A stretch of DNA of 64,000 nucleotides from Combretum micranthum. Its lineage: Eukaryota; Streptophyta; Magnoliopsida; Myrtales; Combretaceae. Below the pieces are notes generated by a model that made no database searches, was not told the DNA's origin, and saw only the letters and a program-made list of their open reading frames with translations. The number at the start of each line of letters is the position of its first letter. The first letter of the stretch is position 1. Made by a program: the position numbers and the translations under genes. The stretch lies in contig JAMXBD010000692.1 of the NCBI GenBank assembly GCA_024138025.1, forward strand, positions 372,001 through 436,000, in the 5' to 3' direction. Below, in pieces: positions 51,001-63,884 of the stretch.

Positions 51001-53485
51001 AAGTGGAAGTATAATTGAACTGCAAGTGTAACGAAATGACCATTAGAATAAGAGACTAAAGTATTATTTTGTTGAACTGCATGTGGAAGGTGTCTGTGCA
51101 TCTTATTGATTGTGCATATTGGTGCATGTTATAACATCCAAAATGCTGGATTTTTTCCATTCATATCATGTTTCATGAGCCAATAGTGTGTTCAAATGAT
51201 ACAATATACAGCTTAGAGGACAAGATGCAACTCCTCTTAAATTTTGCAATCTTGAGACTAAGTTATGACACTTTATATTTTTTTCTCTTCTTGATCTTTA
51301 GCATAATAGCAGAATGTCTGCTGCAAGTTTTGTCTTCATCTTCTGACATTATGCAGAACTTTTTCAATTCAAATAGGACTTAATAAATGATAGTCATGTC
51401 CCTTTTGCTCAGCTCTGCTGCTAGCCATTGAAGGTGTTGCAGTTGCCGTTGGGGGGTGGTCTGGGTTTGGAGGAAATGGTGACTGGGAGAAAGTTCCAGC
51501 TACCATTCCTGTAATGATCTTTTCTTTGGTCTATCACGATGCCACACCTGGTAAAGTTACTTAGAGATCCTGCATCAAATTTATGAGTAAAAAGAGCAGT
51601 TCACAAAATTAATGACTATTAGTTTACTATAGTTATCTGTGCTTACCTGGGAAGCGATCTCAAGCGCATTAGGAATTCGATTCTTCTTGGAAGTCTTGTC
51701 CCACTGCTAGCATTGCTTGTATGGGATGCTATTGCACTTGGACTCTCAATCCAGGATAATCAGGTTACTGATCCTGTTGATATGCTGCTGAGGTGATTTT
51801 ATTTATTACGCTAAAAGAATTGCTAATCTTTTAAGAGTATAAAAATATACCTAGAAAGGGCATATCAAAGTTTCTAAACCATCATATTTTTATTTTGGCT
51901 TTGATCATTTAGCCTGTTGCCTTTTATTTCAGTGCTTGGACTTACGAAAATGTACCAAGTCAGTGTCCCTCTGAAAAAATGACAAAATTGAGCTTATTAT
52001 GGGCTGCATGGAATTCCACGCGATGCTTTGAATGAACTGTAGCTTGTCATTTTCTTTCTTAAAGAGACAAAGATTTAATACTTTTAAGTAAGTTCAGACA
52101 TCAAATTGAAAAACATGCAGAGTGGAAACTAGAGGAAAGAAATATTGTGGTAGCGTAGACGCTCCCGCTGTTTTGACATGGTCTCTGAAAACAGAGCCAA
52201 ATCAATCACCAGGTTACACAAAGCATTAAAAAGTACTGTGATTGCATGGGTCTAATATCCTGATTTATTTTATCAAAGTGTGAAAAGGCAAGCAAAATTT
52301 CAAGAGGCTTAGGATATGATGGTGAGATACATGTGCTACTGCATATTAATTTTGCCGAGAAGATGCTCAACTCTATCGACTGATCAATCTGTCATGCTAC
52401 AATTATATAGGGTGAGATGGAGTGGGGTGCCGCTCATGTTTCAGGCCTTTTCACTTCTTGCAGTAGGGACATCTCTTCTAGGCACCCTGCTGGGGTTCTA
52501 TGAGTTTTTTAAGGAGCAACTAAGTAACAATTTGCTTCACTTTCCTTCAGTAGAGATTTTGCAGGTTGCAATTTTATTTTTCTACTTCTACAACATTTAG
52601 TTAGAAGTTATCGTCTGAACTTATATTTACTATAATATAATCCATGTACAAAAGATGTGGAAACTCATGTCAAAGTTTTGACTTTTGCAATTCATACCAG
52701 CAGAAGCAAAAGGATCTCTCTGGTATGAGTAAATGGTGGGACAGGAAGAAAATTAACTTTATGTCTATGGCAACGGTGATTGCTCCATCTTTGATTGTTT
52801 CAACTACAGTTCCAGATGCATTTTCTGCTGCTACTGATATTTGCGTAAGTGAAGTAGTGTAACATCTTTATATTTCTGTCAATTTTGCCACTGCACAGCA
52901 CATTCAATGAATAAAACCTCATTTTGGAAGCTAAACTCTTAGATATTTCTTCAGAAAAGGTGCTATTGCTTTCCTATATCTTAATTAAAATAAATGGCTT
53001 GTAATTTAAGCTTTTGGGGCAAAAGATAAATCAACACGGTGTTGTAGCTGTGCTCTATGTTTGACACTAAAAAAACTCACAATAGCATTTGTTCAACTTC
53101 AGGTTTGTTTGGGTGATCATATGGAATTTATCTTTGGTCTAATTTGCATTATACTAGTATGAGGAGACGTCTTTCAATAGTAAGGATAAAACTTTGGAAA
53201 TTTATTATATGATGAATCGAATATGTTTGAGATAATGGTCAAACAGCAAGTTGTTTTTCCCTTAGCTGCCACTAATTCAATTTGGTGCAGGGAGGCTACT
53301 GCATGACTATGCTATATGGTGTCCTTCCACCGATGATGGCATGGGCTATGCATAACAAAAATTCTATGGATACTGATCAAAATGTATTGTCCAGAACGAG
53401 ACTTGCACTTCTTGGAGCAGGATTACTAGCATGTGGGATAGTGCTACAACAATTGTTTCGGGATATTTTGGTGCTAAACCCATAG
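48049..53485 (+). CDS. Tyrosine/tryptophan permease-like transporter, plastid type (8 exons)
   Basis: Exons: 48049-48203, 49017-49263, 50600-50990, 51413-51550, 51633-51792, 52411-52564, 52701-52844 and 53291-53485. They join in frame to about 527 residues; all introns are GT-AG. The first ~50 residues (MGARWIQISTLSMHPRNQ, then Ser/Thr-rich) look like a plastid transit peptide; this start is in a different frame from the longer open frame over the same exon, and only it joins exon 2 correctly. The core begins GTVAGAVALIIGTSIGSG and has about eleven membrane segments, including FLGYTAMIAY, FSLVYHD, AYLGSDLKRIRNSI, VWDAIALGLS, STTVPDAFSAATDI and GGYCMTMLYGVLPP. This matches the aromatic amino acid permease family (bacterial TyrP; plant plastid 'tyrosine-specific transport protein'). 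Exon 7 has a CAGCAG acceptor, so one Gln is optional. Substrate is inferred from family. A CT-rich leader precedes the start; intron 1 contains TTGAGCTTG/CTCGAGT-rich repeat DNA. Confidence 0.9.
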
Positions 53486-54146
53486 GAAAATTGAACTGAA
53501 TTCATTGTAGTTAGAAGATGGGAACGTAGTATGGTTCTCACCTTTGATATATAATCTGAGTAGATGAAATAGATGCACATGTTTTCTGTAAAAGCATTAT
53601 AAGAATAATTTAGCCAACATGCCCCTATTTCTACGCATCACTAGTTCCTGTACAAGAAAATGAGCCATTAGATGAGTTAATGATCTGAAAAGCTTTATCA
53701 TATGATATACTGTATGTTCTTGGAAGAGAGAGTCAGAATCTTGTTTGTTGATTTAATCATATGCATGTGAAGAAACTGTTTTCTGCAGTTTAATTATTAA
53801 TATTGATGACATTAGTATTACTCTGATTTGTCCTTCCTATTCAGCCTCAAATCAACATCACAGAAAATGTCTTCCTTTTTGGTTTCACAACTAAAATGCA
53901 TAGGGGTAACATTCTCAGAATCTTAAATGGGTGGAATTCGAATGATCCATACAAATCTATTAATACGTGTAAACCTTGTGCTTAGATATGTGATGGGCTA
54001 AATTATGTTATAGCAATGCTGGCATGCTCTATGTGTGAATTCATGTTTACCTCCACATTGCTCTGTGGACACCAGAAACTTGTTCACTCTCTTTATGTAT
54101 GGTTTAAAGGATCGGTATGATCCTCACCCGAAATTGTAGAGTTTTC
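53486..54146. other. Spacer between convergent genes
   Basis: The permease and the WPP-associated-protein-like gene end 660 bp apart on opposite strands. The interval should hold both 3' untranslated regions; several AATAAT or ATTATA words could serve as polyadenylation signals but none stands out. Confidence 0.5.
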
Positions 54147-57100
54147 TCATGTACCATTTGAAAAGATATTCATGTTTAGCTCTCTGGGGCTTGAAGTCAT
54201 TCTCAACTCTTTCTTAATCAAAGCCAGAATATCTGATACCTGCAGACATATAACAGAACTTAGCATCCCCATAATGCAACAAAAACATGTATGCTTTGAC
54301 TAAAGAAGAACTAATATTTCTTACCTCAAAGTGCTGTTGCAAGACAGGTGAATATTGGTGGAGTTTCATGTAAACTATCTCAAGTAAACTGAGAAGACTG
54401 TCGACTTGATCACCTAGCAAATCCACCTGCAAAAGTCATGGAGACAGCTGAGTCGGTGATAAAAAAATAAATATGATTAGGTTACGGAGATTCATGAGCG
54501 GTCACAGTAGTATTGAGGCATGAAATCTGCAACTGGACTGTGTATGTGAATTATAGGTGCAACAATATTAGAGTTGAACAGGATGCATTAGTTATGTTTA
54601 GTACCTCAGTTTCTGCCTTCTCAAGATTCTGGCACCTCCTGATGAAGGCTTGCTTATAAAGTAAGTATTGTTTCTTGATTGAGCGAATCTCTTCAAATAA
54701 TGAGCATAATTGACGTGTCAAGTCTTCAAGCCTGTGAAGATGATATGCAGCAGAAATTGAACAGTTAGTTTCCACAAAAAAGTTTGAATTGGAGAAGCAG
54801 TACTCACTGTTAAAAACCTGAAGTGGTAGCTGTTGAATGGCTATTGAAGGAAACTTATCTCTTTAACATCCAATTACCATAAAGAAGATTAAAGAAACTT
54901 TCCCTGTAACTTATTTTCGATATAATCTAATGATACAGTTCGGTGGACAAAAAAGCTGAATTTCTTGTAGACTTAAGAGTGTTTGTGCTTTTAGATAGTG
55001 TGAATCTTATCAATTAAGATATTTAATCGGATCAAGTACCTCAAAATGTTGTTCCCTAAATGCTCATGCATTGTGCATTGGAAGGTCTGTATCAATTCCA
55101 AGAATCCCTGTAGGGTTTGATCGGAGAATCTGAGATGTTGAATTCTGCAGTCTTGGTACCTTCTGGTGTCAGCTCAAGTGACTCCTTGGCATGTTGCATG
55201 CCTGGAAATGTTTTCTCCTGATGTGGATGAACCTTTTGTGTATTGATGACTGGTTTGCATAAACTATTGTAGGTTTAATATCAAGTCTTTGCTGGAAGCC
55301 AACTGTTGAAGTGCCTGCTCTAGTTTATCACTTGCTGAACCAAAAGCAATTTTATCCTCAACAAACAATTCTTCCATAATCTTAGTCTCATCGTATTCTT
55401 TAATTTTCTTAGGGGATTGGATCTCATATGTTGCTGTCTGTAAATTCTGTAACAATGAATCAAGTTTTCCAATAAAGATCTTCCCATCTTTAATTTCTAT
55501 GCCATTAGAAAGCCTGCCCATTGCACTTGTAAGTTTCTTCAAGGATTCATCCCTTTTTGAAATTTCAGAAATGGCATCTTTTAATACCTCAGAAATGACG
55601 AATTGATATGTCTCTTCTGCAGCTGCTTTTTCAAAGTTATGATACTCCAGTAAGTTGATCCATTCTTTTAACTTTCCTCTTAGGTAGACCTTGCAGACAT
55701 CCATCTTTAATAGAATATCTAAACTAGACGATAGTCACCTTCTGGAGGTCATCCTGTTTGCTGTCAACAGCCTTGGACACCTTGTGGGAACTAAGAGACG
55801 AGCGTGTGGTGTCAACTAAATTTTTGACTACCTGATTGCATACAATACAAATTATGTCTTCCTTCAGTAGACTTTGAGCATTCATTTCCTCAAACACATC
55901 ATTCCATTCTTTTACTATTTCACGTAAAATTACAGTCATTATCTCATTGTTCACTTGCCCTTCTAAATCATCCTTTGAGTCACTTGCTTTTGAACTATTC
56001 CCCATATGTTGATGCTCATTTCTAGCATCCTTTTCACATGGTAGTGTTGATAAATGCCTGAGATTGCAGTTCTTGATTAGTTCAACTACAACAGTAGAGC
56101 ATATCTTTTCCCTAATCCAAGCTTCAATGACCCTGCTTTGAGTGTCTTCATTTTGCTGGACAATAGCCTTCTTCATTGCGAGTTTATATATATCGTCTTT
56201 TATTAATACCTCTATTTCCAAATCCAACTTGTGAGTGAAAAATTCATGCTTGAAACCCTTCAAAATGGTGATGTAGATCTCGCCTAACATGTATGCTTGA
56301 AAATTTACACCATTTCGTTCTTCTGGACATCCACATGTTTTTACAATTCCAAGAGGTTGTAATAATTTTTTGCCTGAAAAACTTATCCTTTTGAACATTG
56401 CTTATATTTGTACTTAGCTCAATTACTTTGTCTAGCCTTGACATAACATGCTGAATTCTCCTCTTGAAGATGTCAAACTCCACGTCTTTTTCTGAGTGCC
56501 CTCTTCTCCTTATTTCTCTTCCCAGCCAATTCATCTCCTCTCTTTTTTTCCGAATGATGGACTCATGATTCTTTATCATTCTTGCTACTAAATTTCCCGT
56601 CTCCTCATCCTCACTTTCTTCATGGAGTGCAATCTCTCCATCTCTACTTGTAATGTTCAATAGAGAATCATTCAATCTCGCATATTCTACTGCATCTGAT
56701 GAAGATTTTCTCATTTTAATTTGGGATATACCGTCACCATAACTAGTCATCAACCTGAGATCCCCGCGTAATTGGTTGATCTCATATATCAAATCTGACC
56801 ACTTATCACCTAAGTCTATAACATAAGCAGTATTTTCTCTTTGTACCATTTCCAACCCAAGATTCGGTAGAACTTCCCTCATAAATCCTTTCACTATGAG
56901 GGAAGTGATGTCCTTCTCAAGAGTCCATTTCCATTGTTGCTCCATTGGTCCCATCTCAGACAAGCAAATGGCATTCTGCATCTTTCCAAAAGCCATGTCC
57001 ACAGTTTCCTTAAGGATATCGATGTCCATCCCCATTTGCTCAACTCGCTTGCTATCACTCATAGGGCTATATTCCGCCCCTGTCAATTCATCATATTCAG

Positions 57101-57668
57101 GCTCTAGCCTCTGCCTGATATTCATCATCTGCTGATCAACTGTGTGCTTAAGCTCATAAAACTCTTCATCTCTGCTCTCATCACCACTCAACCATTCACC
57201 TATCCCAGATTCCTCTAGACCCTCATTTCTTGTTTTCATTTGTTGTGAAATCTCATTCCTCAAAGAAGCCAATTCCTTGTCTTTCACCTCCAATGCCTGC
57301 CTAAGCCTTGTCTCATTCTCCGATCTCTCTATCAACTCCTTATCCTTTTCCAGGATTGCTAGCTCCGAGTCCATGAGACGGCGTTGAAGATGGTCTCGGA
57401 CATGCACCAAGTCGGATAGCAAATCCTGGTGTGTGGTGTCGAGAATGTTGCATGCTTCAGCCTCTTCCTGAACAAACTTGAGACAACCTTCCAGCTGAAT
57501 CACAGCTAACTCATAAAACTTGGAGATCTCATTGAGGCGTGATATGGCTCCTTTAAACTTGACCTTTTCATGTGCTTTGTTCATTGCATTGTGTACAATC
57601 CACATCATGGTCGACTCTGCCGTGGAGATTCTGACTTTGCCATCCAACCCTGTCATAAACTCTTCCAT
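54147..57668 (-). pseudogene. WPP domain-associated protein-like gene, frame-disrupted
   Basis: A long coiled-coil protein resembling plant WPP domain-associated protein (tomato WAP), a partner of WPP-domain proteins such as MAF1. It starts at the ATG at 57668 (MEEFMTGLDGKVRIS, then STMMWIVHNAMNKAHEKV); the frame extends 13 codons upstream only through a GTG. Exon 1 is 57668-55040; 54731-54605, 54426-54325 and 54239-54147 follow with GT-AG junctions that join in phase. The end carries LCSLFEEIRSIKKQYLLYKQ, FIRRCQNLEKAETEVDLLGD, then VSDILALIKKEL. Exon 1 changes frame at least four times: at the A6 run 56366-56371, near 55725-55738, near 55264-55278 and between about 55118 and 55150. Protein-like sequence continues in the new frame each time. 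It is either a young pseudogene or a gene with assembly indels. Long Glu/Lys-rich heptad-like stretches lie at about residues 80-170. Confidence 0.7.
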
Positions 57669-59000
57669 TTCCGGACGTGATGAAGTATTCAAACTTTCCT
57701 TAATCACGAGTACTAGGAACTAATAATTCTTATAATGGTGTTTTAGTGAGGATATTGTTCTTGTGATTTTGACTCGGAATGCGGTTTGTTTCAAAGACAT
57801 AGACATTGGTTACTTGTGAGCGGTGTGATTACTTCAGTTGCCTTAAAATTTGCAACATCCGCATGACTTATTCCGAGGTTTAGTTTGTAACTTACAAGGC
57901 GTGATGTGAATCAACATTATTCTACGGTACAGAAAAAAAAGTTGTTATTATGGTTTTTCCTCGTTTCTTTCGTATTTGTGGCTTGGAAACTTTTTTATTT
58001 TTTTTGGTCTTCAACTAAATACAAAAAAAATTTACCATTCGCTTGGACAGAAATGAAATTGATTTAAAAACCAAACTAAACCGTTTTATTAAAATGGAAT
58101 ACAGATATTTTTTAATTAAAGAATAGATGGGATACCATAATGATACACCTTAAAGCTTTGTTTTTATATTAAATAACATGGTTATCTAAAAAGAGAATCA
58201 TAATAGAGATTTTGCACTTTATTACTTTCTAACATGTGTTATTATTGTTACTGTTTTTTTCCCACGTAACCTTAGCAAATCATGAACATACCTAGAGTGA
58301 TTATGGAATATTCTCGTAATGTGGTAATGTTTACATCATTATGTTTTCTAATGTATATCTAGCATTCCGACCTTAAATCACTTAATTTTTTTTTTCACTT
58401 AATAACTATTTTGTCCTTTAAAAAATGACAAAAAAAGGACTTTAGTATTTTTATTTGTTATCTAAAGGCAAAATGGTTTTTTTTTCTTTTTTTCCTATAA
58501 CAAAACATTGCATTAAGATTCAAATCAATACTTCTTGCCATTACAACTAGTAGAACCAAAATCAAGCATCAAAATATCTAACAAAGAAGATGGGGGTGCT
58601 TGTATCCAATCACCGAGACACATCTTTAGTTAGAAATTGAGAGCAACCTAAACAGTTGCTAAATTGGTCTAACATCAAGCTAAATTCAATTTTACTCGCT
58701 GAAAGAAATGTAGCAATCTCCTTGCGTCTGCTATGGTGATCTGTATAGACCAAGGAACTTCAAATCGACTAGAAAGAGCATGAAAAACCATGGCTAAATT
58801 TGTCCCTATAATTATCTCCTTCCAATTCATATCTTTTATGCATTACTACAATGCATCCAGCACCACAAAGGCATTTGCGTACTCCACTGAGCTCGTGAAG
58901 ACTTCTCATGCACCACAACCACACAAATGACCATCACATTTTTAAGCTACATAGCTGTTGGTTGCCTCTCTCCTTTGCATGTTGACTAACGTGTCACAAT
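57669..59000. other. Upstream region of the WAP-like gene; possible retroelement remnant
   Basis: The first few hundred bases should contain the minus-strand promoter and leader. At about 58500-58960 the minus strand carries short open pieces that loosely resemble the RNase H-like tail of plant LINE-type elements, but with stops and no firm catalytic motif. Nothing else was recognised. Confidence 0.3.
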
Positions 59001-59030
59001 TCAATTCTAGCCAACATTGGCTAGAATTGA
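59001..59030. repeat. Near-perfect 30-bp palindrome
   Basis: TCAATTCTAGCCAA (59001-59014) and TTGGCTAGAATTGA (59017-59030) are exact complements with only CA between them. It lies just outside the presumed end of the minus-strand Athila-like LTR. Confidence 0.85.
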
Positions 59031-59099
59031 GGTTAAAAAGATGTGGTTAGTGTGTGGCTTTTACATTTTAAAAGCATAAACACTAAGTTGAAGTTTTTC

Positions 59100-60656
59100 A
59101 AAAATTTATAAAAATACTAATAAGTTCTGTTCAACTTTAATTGCAAGCAGAAACATAGACAAGCACACCTACCGAAGTAGCATAAAAAGTATTAAGTCAT
59201 ATTCCTTGGGGATCGTTAGCATCTACTGTACTCACTCTTCATCTATTATCTAGTCATAGAAAGATTTAGAAGAACATTATAAACAATAAAAAGCTAAGTT
59301 AGGGTTAAAATTAATTATATACACATTTTCAAGGCAAATGAAAGATATAAGTTTGTTAATGTAAGACAAAGCTTAGATTTGCTTCACCAAGTCTTTATCA
59401 TGTGATTTCTTGACAAACTCAAAGAGTTGCATATTGGGTATACTTCTACTGTTGGATTTACTGAGGTAAACTAAAGGCTCTCTCAAGGTCAGAAACTCTG
59501 GATCTAGATCAGACTACTGGAATCTCTTAACAAGCAATCAACAACTTAGGCCTGCATAAAGATTAAGAATAATTTAATTAAAAACCCATTTGAAATGAAT
59601 TTTAAAACCAAGTGAGCAAAAAGTTTAACCATCCTTATCTCTAGGTGATTTTGAGCAACTTCATTAGTAGTCTATATCTATTCATTAAAATGACCTCTCG
59701 ATCTATTCTAACGAAATTAGACATGAATCTACATGGTGCACTCACATGAACTCATGAATTAAGGTTTGAACTACTAATTACAAGTACCCAATTAAAATGC
59801 GTTTGAAATAACATGAATCAGGTATTGGATTCGCAAACCCTAAGTTAAAGTAATTATTTCTCCATAGATATAAACATTAAGTATAGATTCAAGAGAAATA
59901 ATATGAAATTAAAGATGTATATTACAGATTAAGCATAAAAACTTGTAAGAACAAATGCTAGGTTAAATATGAATTTGCCCATAAAACTAGAATTTCTCGT
60001 AAAAGAAGAGTTTCTCTCACTAGAAATTCTCACACTACTTTATTCTATGTCAGAAATTTGTTACATATAGTATAATATAATTCACGCCTTTGCACGTTTA
60101 TTTATGGTGTCAGAGCATAGAAATCATGAAGATTTTATTCGCTGACATAGCAAATTCTTTATAATAGATTTTGTGCTTATTTTCACGCGCATAAAGTGAG
60201 GCAACAAACACATGACAGGGTCACTTATCACGGCTCGAATTGTGGACTTGAAATTTGGCTACGATATAAGTTGTGTTTTTTCATCAAAGGTGTGATTTAG
60301 GTTCAGTTTGAGCTGTAGGTGGAATCGTGGGTGCGATTTGAGTTGTATCATGAATCATAAGGCGCGGTTGTTTTAGTGTAAACTATGGGGTAAATTGAGG
60401 GTGTAATTTGGATTTTTGCCTTGTTTTCTTCCCTTTGGTTGAGATATTTAGGGCATAATTGAAATCTATCTTCAAACATTGTTGTCATTTTGCTCCAATC
60501 TTGATTCAAATCACTTTATTTCTTCGTTTTATGATATTTGGAGCTGAAAAACAACATTTTTACAATAATAACACAGAATCATAGGAATTTATCTAAAAAT
60601 AGATCAAGTAAAACATAAATTTCCTATGCATGGAATAGAGTATAAAAGACTTATCA
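59100..60656 (-). repeat. 3' LTR of an Athila-like gypsy element (left edge approximate)
   Basis: Read on the minus strand it starts TGATAAGTC at 60656 just after AAGTGTAAGGGAATT, a polypurine-like stretch. This GGACAAG...AAGTGTRRGGGAATTTGATAAG arrangement is familiar from Athila-group plant elements. Near the other end, GATCCCCAAGGAATATGAC then TAGGTGTGCTTGTCT resembles the end of such LTRs. No primer site follows, so this is the 3' LTR facing the genic island. The left edge lies somewhere in 59040-59150. Confidence 0.5.
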
Positions 60657-63134
60657 AATTCCCTTACACTTAAGCTTTTACTTGTCCTTAAGCAAACCAT
60701 CTTTTTAAGATCACGAAGCAAAGCTTCTTGAATAGAAAAAATAAATCATAAATGGAATTGACCAGATCAGTTAAGTTCATTCACCACTAAACTCAGCACT
60801 CTATTGTAAAAAAAACTCCATGCAATCCTCCTATATCATGTGCTAAAGTTACTTTCACTAAAATTGCTAGATTTATCCATATAGATTAGCCTTACCTTTA
60901 TTGTTTAAGTTAGAATCTAAAGCAACAATTATTCAAAAGATCAAACAAAGTAAGAGAACTCAATCAATTTTATCCCCCTATATTTATAAGTATACAGTCC
61001 TTTAATTATCTCTCTAAGCATCATACTCAAAAGTAAAGGCATGTACATCAAATCATCCCTTGGATCTTTTTCCTTATTTGTGATTTCATTTCATTTTCAC
61101 TCACTATTTGTCTACTTAAAAGATGCAAAGGGAAAGGTTTTCGCTTTCTTCTTTTCTCTTTCCTCTAGAGGGTTTTTGCCTTATCTTTTTGCTTTTTCCC
61201 TTATTATTTGATTAATAGATGAGTCAAGTCTTACTCTTCTTAGGGACCAAGTTCTGCTTTTATTGACTGAACATGATTTTTCTTTCTTTCATGGCTTATT
61301 TAAAATTGATAAAGGGGTCAAGAAGCTACTCTTCTAAAGGACTAACCCTTGTCCATTTAATCCTGAGCGCATGATCATTTTCATTTTAATTTTGGATAAA
61401 GCATAAGGAAAAATCATCAAGTTACTAATGTCATTTGAACCTTCCTTGGAGACTATAAAGCTCTTGAAATGATTAAATGAAAAGCATATGGATCATTTAA
61501 GCTTTTAATGATTAATTGAGTAGCCTTACTAGAAACCTTAAGCCAATTCCAGCTCTAAATTTTCATATTGGATAATAAGTAAAGCTACTCCACATGGATA
61601 TCATAGAGTGATTATAACAAGATAAAGTCAACTCAAAAGTAAGATGATGATATTCAATACAAGTTCAATTGAGTTATTTAATGATTTCATCTTAAAATTT
61701 TGAAAAAATTTGGTCGAATTTTTACCATTTCATTATTTTCCTATGATCGTGGGAAGAAAATAATCATAGAAGCACATTTACTCTATTCTTAACAAATTAT
61801 TATTATTAGTTCAACCCTTAATCTTACTTAATCACTTCCACCACGCTTAAATTGAACATTGTCCTCAATGTTAACATGATAGATCAGACTGAGGAAATCA
61901 ACAATTAAAAGGGCAAAGCAAGTTTTAAAGAATTAAATTTTTATCCAAGCTTCAACCACAGCTTGAATCAAGCCTACGGTTACTACTAATCTTTTGCCTT
62001 ATTTGCCTTAGTCTTAAACAACTTAAATCAAGAAGGTAACCGAGCCTGGGGTTCTCGTTTAATTCGCAGTCTAATATTACATTGTAATTGCGCTGAGCTT
62101 ACTAAAAAGAACTCTACATTAAGCTAGTTTTATTTTTCCGTAAATAATTTTAATTATTTTATAAATAATAACGAATTTAAAGAATTCAAAGAATAAAGAA
62201 TAGATAATAAAGAATTAAAGAATTAGACTAAGTTAAAAAGAATAAATAAATTATTTTTGAACTTAGGAAAAGAATATTGAAGAATATTAAAAAAATTTGA
62301 GTCTTTTAAAGAATATTAAAGAATTCAAATTATTATAAAAATAATATAAAATTTTAATTAAGGGAGTTAAGATTCTATTCTTTGTCTCTAAGTTAACGCT
62401 AACACCTACTCCTGTCTTTTCTCCTGCCCATAGGTGCTGCAGCACCTCTATTTTCTCTCTGACTTCTAGGAGCTGTATTCCCTCTTCGTCCACATCTTTG
62501 TGTACCATCATCCCTTTGTATATTCCTATTATTTCTATTTCAGTCCCTTGTTTCAGTTTCCCTTGAAGTACCAGCCCCTTTTTCTCGTCTCTTCTTATTC
62601 TATTCTTTAGATTTCGTTTCTTCTTTCTTCTTCTTACTCAAGCTGTTGCTTTAGTTGTATGGCATAGAAGAAATCGTTCTTTTCCTGATCTGTCATGCCT
62701 GCTGTATTATGCATGTATCTCATCTTGTTGGCTTGTCTTTGTTAGAAATCCATTTCTCTTTGTTTTCTCTCCTCCTCCTATTTCTTCCTCTCATCTTCTT
62801 ATTTCAAGACAAGTTCTCTTTCTTTTATTATGTGCTTTCTAGCCTCTTTAATGGCTAATAAAGTGCTTTTTATCTTTCTTACCTAACTTTAGAAAATTTC
62901 TTTCTTCTTCTTCTCTAATTTTTCATTTAGGAGGTTTTTGGGGTGCTGGCTTTTTAGAGAAGCCTTTCATTCCTTTCTTCATTAGGCCACTAATAGGGGG
63001 TCATAAAAGTCATTATCATCACTCTCCGAGGGTTCACTTTCCTCTTCTTCCTCCAACTCTTCGCCTCTTTATTTGGCTTCTTCTCTTTCCTTAACAAAGG
63101 CTAAGTTTTAGGCTAGCATAGCATATGTTCTTCT
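60657..63134 (-). other. Decayed internal 3' region of the Athila-like element
   Basis: On the minus strand it contains TTGAGGACAATGTTC then AATTTAAGCGTGG near 61870-61838, the post-pol landmark seen in Athila-like elements, followed by ~1.2 kb of AT-rich non-coding DNA up to the LTR. Positions 62330-62640 hold protein-like pieces such as GNTAPRSQRENRGAAAP, broken by stops. No polymerase domains were seen. Confidence 0.45.
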
Positions 63135-63884
63135 CTATTGTTTACACTTCGCCTTTTCTCTACTAAATTCAAGCACCGCTTTCATTCCTATTAGATTGAC
63201 TTCTCTCTCAACCTTTTTCCTTATCAATTCTCTTACATCTTCATCTGCCATATATTGTTCATCAACCCCAATAGCTATCTCAGCTTCAAGTTCATAAAAT
63301 TCATGGTCTATTGGGCGTTTGCTTGTTTGCTCAGCTAGCTCCCCCTCTACCAGTGTCTTATTTAGGTCAATGCCACCAGGAATTATGGCATTGTCTTCCC
63401 CTTTAGTAGTAGGGGTGGCGGCTTCCATTTCCTTGTCCTCCATAATACTACCTCCATAGACTATGGCAGGGTCTTCTTTAGCTCTTGGGGTAAAAGGAGC
63501 CACTGCCCACTTTGTATGTACCTTGTATAGCCCCTTTCTTCTTTCATTTTGGAAGATTATGGAGGCTCTAATGAGAACGAGGTTAGTAATCTCTAAGAAG
63601 ATTGTTTGAGAGATTCTTCTGCCTATTTCTTTCTTTGCTTCCTTTCTTCTCTTTCTTTCCTCTTTTGCCTCAACTTCGAGTACTGGGGTATTTAAATCAA
63701 TGCCACCTTTAGTAGTAGCCATTGCATCTTGGTTGTGACCCTTAATACCAACAGCAGCATCTAGGATAATGGGGGTTGGGTCGTGCTTAACTGCCTCACA
63801 TTTGATGATAAAGCGATTTCTGTAGGGTGGCTTTTTGGCACAAGACTTTACCCTTTTACCCTTCCTTGCATATTTTTTAGGCAT
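63135..63884 (-). CDS. Unrecognised 249-aa frame with repeated GGIDLN motif
   Basis: An open ATG-initiated frame on the minus strand upstream of the Athila-like tail. The N-terminus is very basic (MPKKYARKGKRVKSCAKKP), followed by Glu/Lys-rich segments. The motif GGIDLN occurs twice, as GGIDLNTPVLEVE and GGIDLNKTLVEGE, roughly 100 residues apart; a shared TTKG also occurs just before both. No zinc finger, membrane segment or catalytic motif is visible. Its position fits a retroelement accessory frame between pol and the 3' LTR, but a captured or decayed host gene is also possible. DLN resembles the core of plant EAR repression motifs; this may be chance. Confidence 0.4.
   Translation of the reverse strand: MPKKYARKGKRVKSCAKKPPYRNRFIIKCEAVKHDPTPIILDAAVGIKGHNQDAMATTKGGIDLNTPVLEVEAKEERKRRKEAKKEIGRRISQTIFLEITNLVLIRASIIFQNERRKGLYKVHTKWAVAPFTPRAKEDPAIVYGGSIMEDKEMEAATPTTKGEDNAIIPGGIDLNKTLVEGELAEQTSKRPIDHEFYELEAEIAIGVDEQYMADEDVRELIRKKVEREVNLIGMKAVLEFSREKAKCKQ

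Noticed and set aside
57669..57707. Upstream start of the WAP-like protein at 57707
   Set aside because: The codon there is GTG, not ATG. The first ATG, at 57668, gives an N-terminus like that of known WAP proteins.
58500..58960. Minus-strand RNase H-like or LINE tail
   Set aside because: Only loose protein-like phrases between stops; no catalytic residues or poly-A tail could be identified, so no element was called.
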